Source: Cytophagales bacterium (GTDB taxonomy: Bacteria; Bacteroidota; Bacteroidia; Cytophagales; Spirosomataceae). From it: DNA of 64,000 nucleotides. The notes under the pieces were generated by a model, which did not search any database, was not told the DNA's origin, and was given only the letters and a program-made list of their open reading frames with translations. The stretch covers positions 372,001-436,000 of the forward strand of contig JAAFJE010000001.1 of NCBI GenBank assembly GCA_013298025.1, read 5' to 3'. The position numbers were made by a program, and so were the translations under genes. Shown one piece after another: positions 61,266-64,000 of this stretch (its first letter is position 1; each line of letters begins with the position of its first letter).

Positions 61266-62255
61266 TTATCTCAGGCTTTGCACCAATTGATTGATATGCT
61301 TGAATGTCAAATCTTGCGTACAACGGAAATGCCCCACTGGACATTTCTCATAACCAATTTTAGAGCAAGGTCTGCACTGCAAATCGGTATTTTCAATGAC
61401 AACAAAAGGCGTGAGATAAGGGTACATCCCAAAGCTTGGCACGGTATTGCCCCAAATCGAAACCACTTTTTTCTTCAAAGCTGCGGCTACGTGCATCATG
61501 CCCGTATCGTGGCTAATCACCCATTGGGCTTGTTGGAGCAACGATGCCGATTGGTTAAGATTACATTTACCACAGGTATTCAGCACTTTTTTGCCTTGTT
61601 TTTCTAAAAGTGTACGCAAATCTTCGCCTTGTGCCAAATCTTCTTTTCCGCCAATCAATACCAAAGGCTGTTTGATTTCGCTACAAAGCTCTACCATTTT
61701 GCTTAGGGGTAATTTTTTGGTTTCGTGTTGCCCACCAATAGCATACACCACAAAGCCTTGTTGGTGCGTTTCGGGAAGCCATTCTAAAGGCAATTCATCT
61801 CGTGCTGGAATGAAGTAATCTAATCCTTTATAATCGTTTTTGATGCCCAAATCTGCTACTGTTGCCATGTAGCGGTCCACAATATGCACATCAGGAAGAA
61901 GATTTTTTTTAAATTTTACTAAAAGAAATTTCCTAAAATTCAATTTATCAAAGCTAAATGCTTTTGCTCCGAGTTGCCATTTGATGAGGCTTGTGCGGAG
62001 ATTATGGTGCAAGTCGATGACAAAATCGAAACGTTCGGCTTTTAATTGATGCACTAAAGCACTCAGCGATTCTTCCAAGATATGCACCTTGTCGATATAA
62101 GGATTGTTTTCCAACAAGCCCTTAAAAGCTTTTTTGGTTGCATAATGTACCTCTGCTTGAGGGTATTGCAATTTGATACAACGCACCACTGGGGTTGTAA
62201 GTACAATATCGCCAATAGACGAAAAGCGAAGAATAAGAAATTTCGTTGGGGGCAT
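61266..62255 (-). CDS. Glycosyltransferase family 9 (heptosyltransferase-like)
   Basis: A 329-residue GT-B enzyme from the ATG at 62255; the frame extends to a TTG at 62276. The N-terminus FLILRFSSIGDIVLTTPVVRCIK is characteristic of ADP-heptose:LPS heptosyltransferases, and the C-terminal half has LIGGKEDLAQG, SHDTGMMHVAAALKKKVVSIWG and NLNQSASLLQQAQ. It probably builds lipopolysaccharide core or a related outer-membrane glycan. It lies between nadE and aguB, on the same strand, 60 bases upstream of aguB. Confidence 0.88.
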   Translation of the reverse strand: MPPTKFLILRFSSIGDIVLTTPVVRCIKLQYPQAEVHYATKKAFKGLLENNPYIDKVHILEESLSALVHQLKAERFDFVIDLHHNLRTSLIKWQLGAKAFSFDKLNFRKFLLVKFKKNLLPDVHIVDRYMATVADLGIKNDYKGLDYFIPARDELPLEWLPETHQQGFVVYAIGGQHETKKLPLSKMVELCSEIKQPLVLIGGKEDLAQGEDLRTLLEKQGKKVLNTCGKCNLNQSASLLQQAQWVISHDTGMMHVAAALKKKVVSIWGNTVPSFGMYPYLTPFVVIENTDLQCRPCSKIGYEKCPVGHFRCTQDLTFKHINQLVQSLR

Positions 62256-62463
62256 AGTAGCCAATTTTTTTGACAAAGATACGCAAATAAGTAAGAGTTG
62301 TAAAAAGGCTGTATGGTTGCGTACAGGGATTTTAGGTTATGAATAACGCTACCTAAGCATATCAGATGTTTGATAGATGGTCTTTGGTAAAAATGGTGTT
62401 TTTTTTCTAAAATGAAAAGTATTTTTACCTCTTCCGTAAACAAACATCTGATAAAACAATACG

Positions 62464-64000
62464 TTAAAACCCGATTTTTCCCCTGCGTTGTTGAGATTTA
62501 GGATTTTCTACCCATGCACGCAACTCGGCAAGTTCAGTTTCAAAACCTCCTGATAAAATAGGAAAACGCAGCCAACTTCTAGGGTCGAGGTTGTAGTCGT
62601 CGAGATGAAAACTTGGGGCATAACGTTCTCGTTTCCATTGGTTTCTGCACCAAAGTCTAAAAAACCGCTCGATACTCAACAAGATTTTTTCGTTGGAATA
62701 TATTCCTTCAAACTCCATTTGCATGAGTTCGTAGCAGTCTTTCGGCGATTTTTTATCTCTGAAAGCTGCTTTTTCAAGGGCATTCAACAAATCATAAGGC
62801 ATGAGGTCTTCTTCGTCGATTTGCTTGGCTTCGAGAGGACGCAATTCGGCGGTAGGCTGTAGGTTATTCATGGCATGAAGTCCTGGCAAAGCCAACGTAG
62901 CGTCGAGTCCTGTGTGTTCGAGCCAACGCAACCAATGTCTTAAAAAGTGTTTATCAATGCCCGCAATCGGCGAAATAGACCCCGACGTATCGCCATCCAT
63001 GGTGGCATAGCCCACGGCGGCTTCCGAGCGATTGGAGGTAGCCAATAGCAAGGCGTTTTTGATATTGGCCAATAGCCACGCACTTGGGGCTCTGACCCGT
63101 GCTTGGATATTTTGCAAAGCCAAATCGTCGGTTTGCCATGAAAGCTTGCGGTCTATCGCTCCTTGGATGAGTGCTTTATAGGTTTCAACCAAACCGTTGA
63201 TATTAATGTCGTAAAAAGTAGTATGGAGCGATGCCGCCAACGAGCTTGCGGCATGGCGTGTAGCGTCGGAACTGTTTTCGGTAGCCTGATAAATATTGGT
63301 AATCAATGCCTGCGAAAGCGACGATACGCTATCACAATCTTGTATAATCGGAATATGCGATAGCTTCTTTTTGAAAGCTTCAAGCCCCAATTCGGCAACG
63401 CCCAGCTCGATGGCCAAGTAACAAAGAGCCGTAATAGCCGACGAATCGGCCCCGCCCGAAAGCGAGATAACCCAACCCCAAGCACGGGCTTTGCGTAAGT
63501 AATCGAAAAGAGCCAAGGCTACCGCTCGGGCAAATTCTTCTTCTTTTTGGTAGCCTTTGGCTTCCCAATGCTCCAACACGTGTGTTTGTTTGATGGGTTT
63601 TACCGCAGGAAAATCATATAAAAAAGCAATTTTACCACTACTCACCGCCGATTTAAGGCGGTTTTGGGCTTGTTCTAAACGCACTTTATCAATGTCGATA
63701 ACCGCCGTAGTAAGATAAAAATCTTTGTAGCTAAAGCGTGTACCCGACACCAGCATTTCGCCTGCTTGAGCAATCATGGCATCGCCATCAAACACAATAC
63801 GACCCGCTTCGTTGCCTAGCAAATTGGCATAAATGTAGGCAACCCCAAATGCCCTTGAGGCATCTTGCACAAAGCGTTCACGGGTTTGGGTTTTGAAAAA
63901 AGCAAAATGCGATGCCGATGGGTTCAAGATAATATCGACACCTTGGGCATATAAAGCCCGTCCCGGACGGTTGGCAATCCACGCATCTTCACATATCTCA
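62464..64000 (-). CDS. nadE: Glutamine-dependent NAD synthetase (partial, 5' end beyond window)
   Basis: The visible 512 residues cover the end of the glutaminase domain and the whole synthetase domain. The reverse strand at the window edge reads EICEDAWIANRPGRALYAQG, where the cysteine is the nitrilase-domain nucleophile; the apparent start at 63927 (TTG) is internal. The ATP pyrophosphatase loop is SLSGGADSSA, with ATSNRSEAAVGYATMDGDTSGSISPIAG and the C-terminal LDDYNLDPRSWLRFPILSGG. It makes NAD from deamido-NAD using ammonia from glutamine. Bacterial two-domain NadE are about 540-680 residues, so some 120-190 residues are missing. Confidence 0.93.
   Translation of the reverse strand, partial: EICEDAWIANRPGRALYAQGVDIILNPSASHFAFFKTQTRERFVQDASRAFGVAYIYANLLGNEAGRIVFDGDAMIAQAGEMLVSGTRFSYKDFYLTTAVIDIDKVRLEQAQNRLKSAVSSGKIAFLYDFPAVKPIKQTHVLEHWEAKGYQKEEEFARAVALALFDYLRKARAWGWVISLSGGADSSAITALCYLAIELGVAELGLEAFKKKLSHIPIIQDCDSVSSLSQALITNIYQATENSSDATRHAASSLAASLHTTFYDININGLVETYKALIQGAIDRKLSWQTDDLALQNIQARVRAPSAWLLANIKNALLLATSNRSEAAVGYATMDGDTSGSISPIAGIDKHFLRHWLRWLEHTGLDATLALPGLHAMNNLQPTAELRPLEAKQIDEEDLMPYDLLNALEKAAFRDKKSPKDCYELMQMEFEGIYSNEKILLSIERFFRLWCRNQWKRERYAPSFHLDDYNLDPRSWLRFPILSGGFETELAELRAWVENPKSQQRRGKIGF

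Noticed and set aside
63925-63927. TTG at 63927 as the start of nadE
   Set aside because: The frame continues to the window edge with the glutaminase-domain ICEDAWI cysteine motif, so the TTG is an internal leucine.

Overview
This 64 kb window reads as chromosomal DNA of a bacterium in the Bacteroidota, most likely an environmental member of the Cytophagales (inference). The evidence is family content: an OMP_b-brl_3 type TonB-dependent receptor, a PorT-like outer-membrane barrel, DUF885 lipoprotein peptidase, tricorn-like protease, a long LysRS with a C-terminal extension, and tandem AAA/PD-(D/E)XK proteins. Several starts are also preceded by the Bacteroidota promoter pattern TTTG-N19-21-TAnnTTTG. 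Many proteins begin with a signal peptide ending near AQ. I see no rRNA, tRNA, insertion sequence, prophage or CRISPR array.

Layout. 0-10.7 kb: housekeeping and envelope genes (radA start, outer-membrane barrel, LytTR regulator, DUF885 peptidase, lysS, two cold-shock genes, PspC-like protein, glycosyltransferase, amino-acid permease, DUF1287 lipoprotein). 10.7-11.5 kb: a non-coding stretch with five 42-bp tandem repeats and a large hairpin. 11.5-33.1 kb: a catabolic region for plant aromatics. The tightly packed run pobA-pcaDC-pcaH-pcaG-pcaIJ-pcaF-pcaB encodes every step from 4-hydroxybenzoate to acetyl-CoA and succinyl-CoA, with two gene fusions (PcaDC and PcaIJ). A divergent AraC regulator shares a promoter region with pobA that carries 21-bp-spaced direct repeats. 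Upstream lie a CoA ligase of the feruloyl/p-coumaroyl type, a crotonase, an SDR dehydrogenase, an esterase fused to DUF3237, an aromatic-acid MFS transporter, an amidohydrolase resembling the retro-Claisen hydrolase of CoA-dependent hydroxycinnamate pathways, a second secreted hydrolase, a MetE-like methyltransferase, another AraC regulator and an acyl-CoA dehydrogenase. Together they suggest release of esterified p-coumarate or ferulate, uptake, CoA-dependent beta-oxidative shortening to 4-hydroxybenzoate or vanillate, then the beta-ketoadipate pathway. A vanillate demethylase is not present in the window.

33.5-50.5 kb: tsaC/sua5, an SbtA-type permease, a secreted unknown protein, a two-gene RloA/RloB ATPase-effector pair that looks like a defence module, a tricorn-like protease, an MFS carrier, a subtilisin-like protease, a secreted parallel beta-helix protein made of two copies of one module, and an SPFH protein with unusual N-terminal repeats. 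50.6-64 kb: esterase, DUF1624-like membrane protein, MobA-like nucleotidyltransferase, two adjacent near-identical AAA/PD-(D/E)XK proteins, a TonB-dependent receptor, two glycosyltransferases, N-carbamoylputrescine amidase and the 3' part of NAD synthetase (nadE), cut by the window end.

The points most worth following up are the hydroxycinnamate-to-beta-ketoadipate supercluster with its esterase-DUF3237 fusion and AraC operator, the RloA/RloB pair, the 42-bp tandem repeat, and the duplicated architectures (AAA-PDDEXK pair, beta-helix, SPFH). All functions are inferred from sequence; no searches were run.
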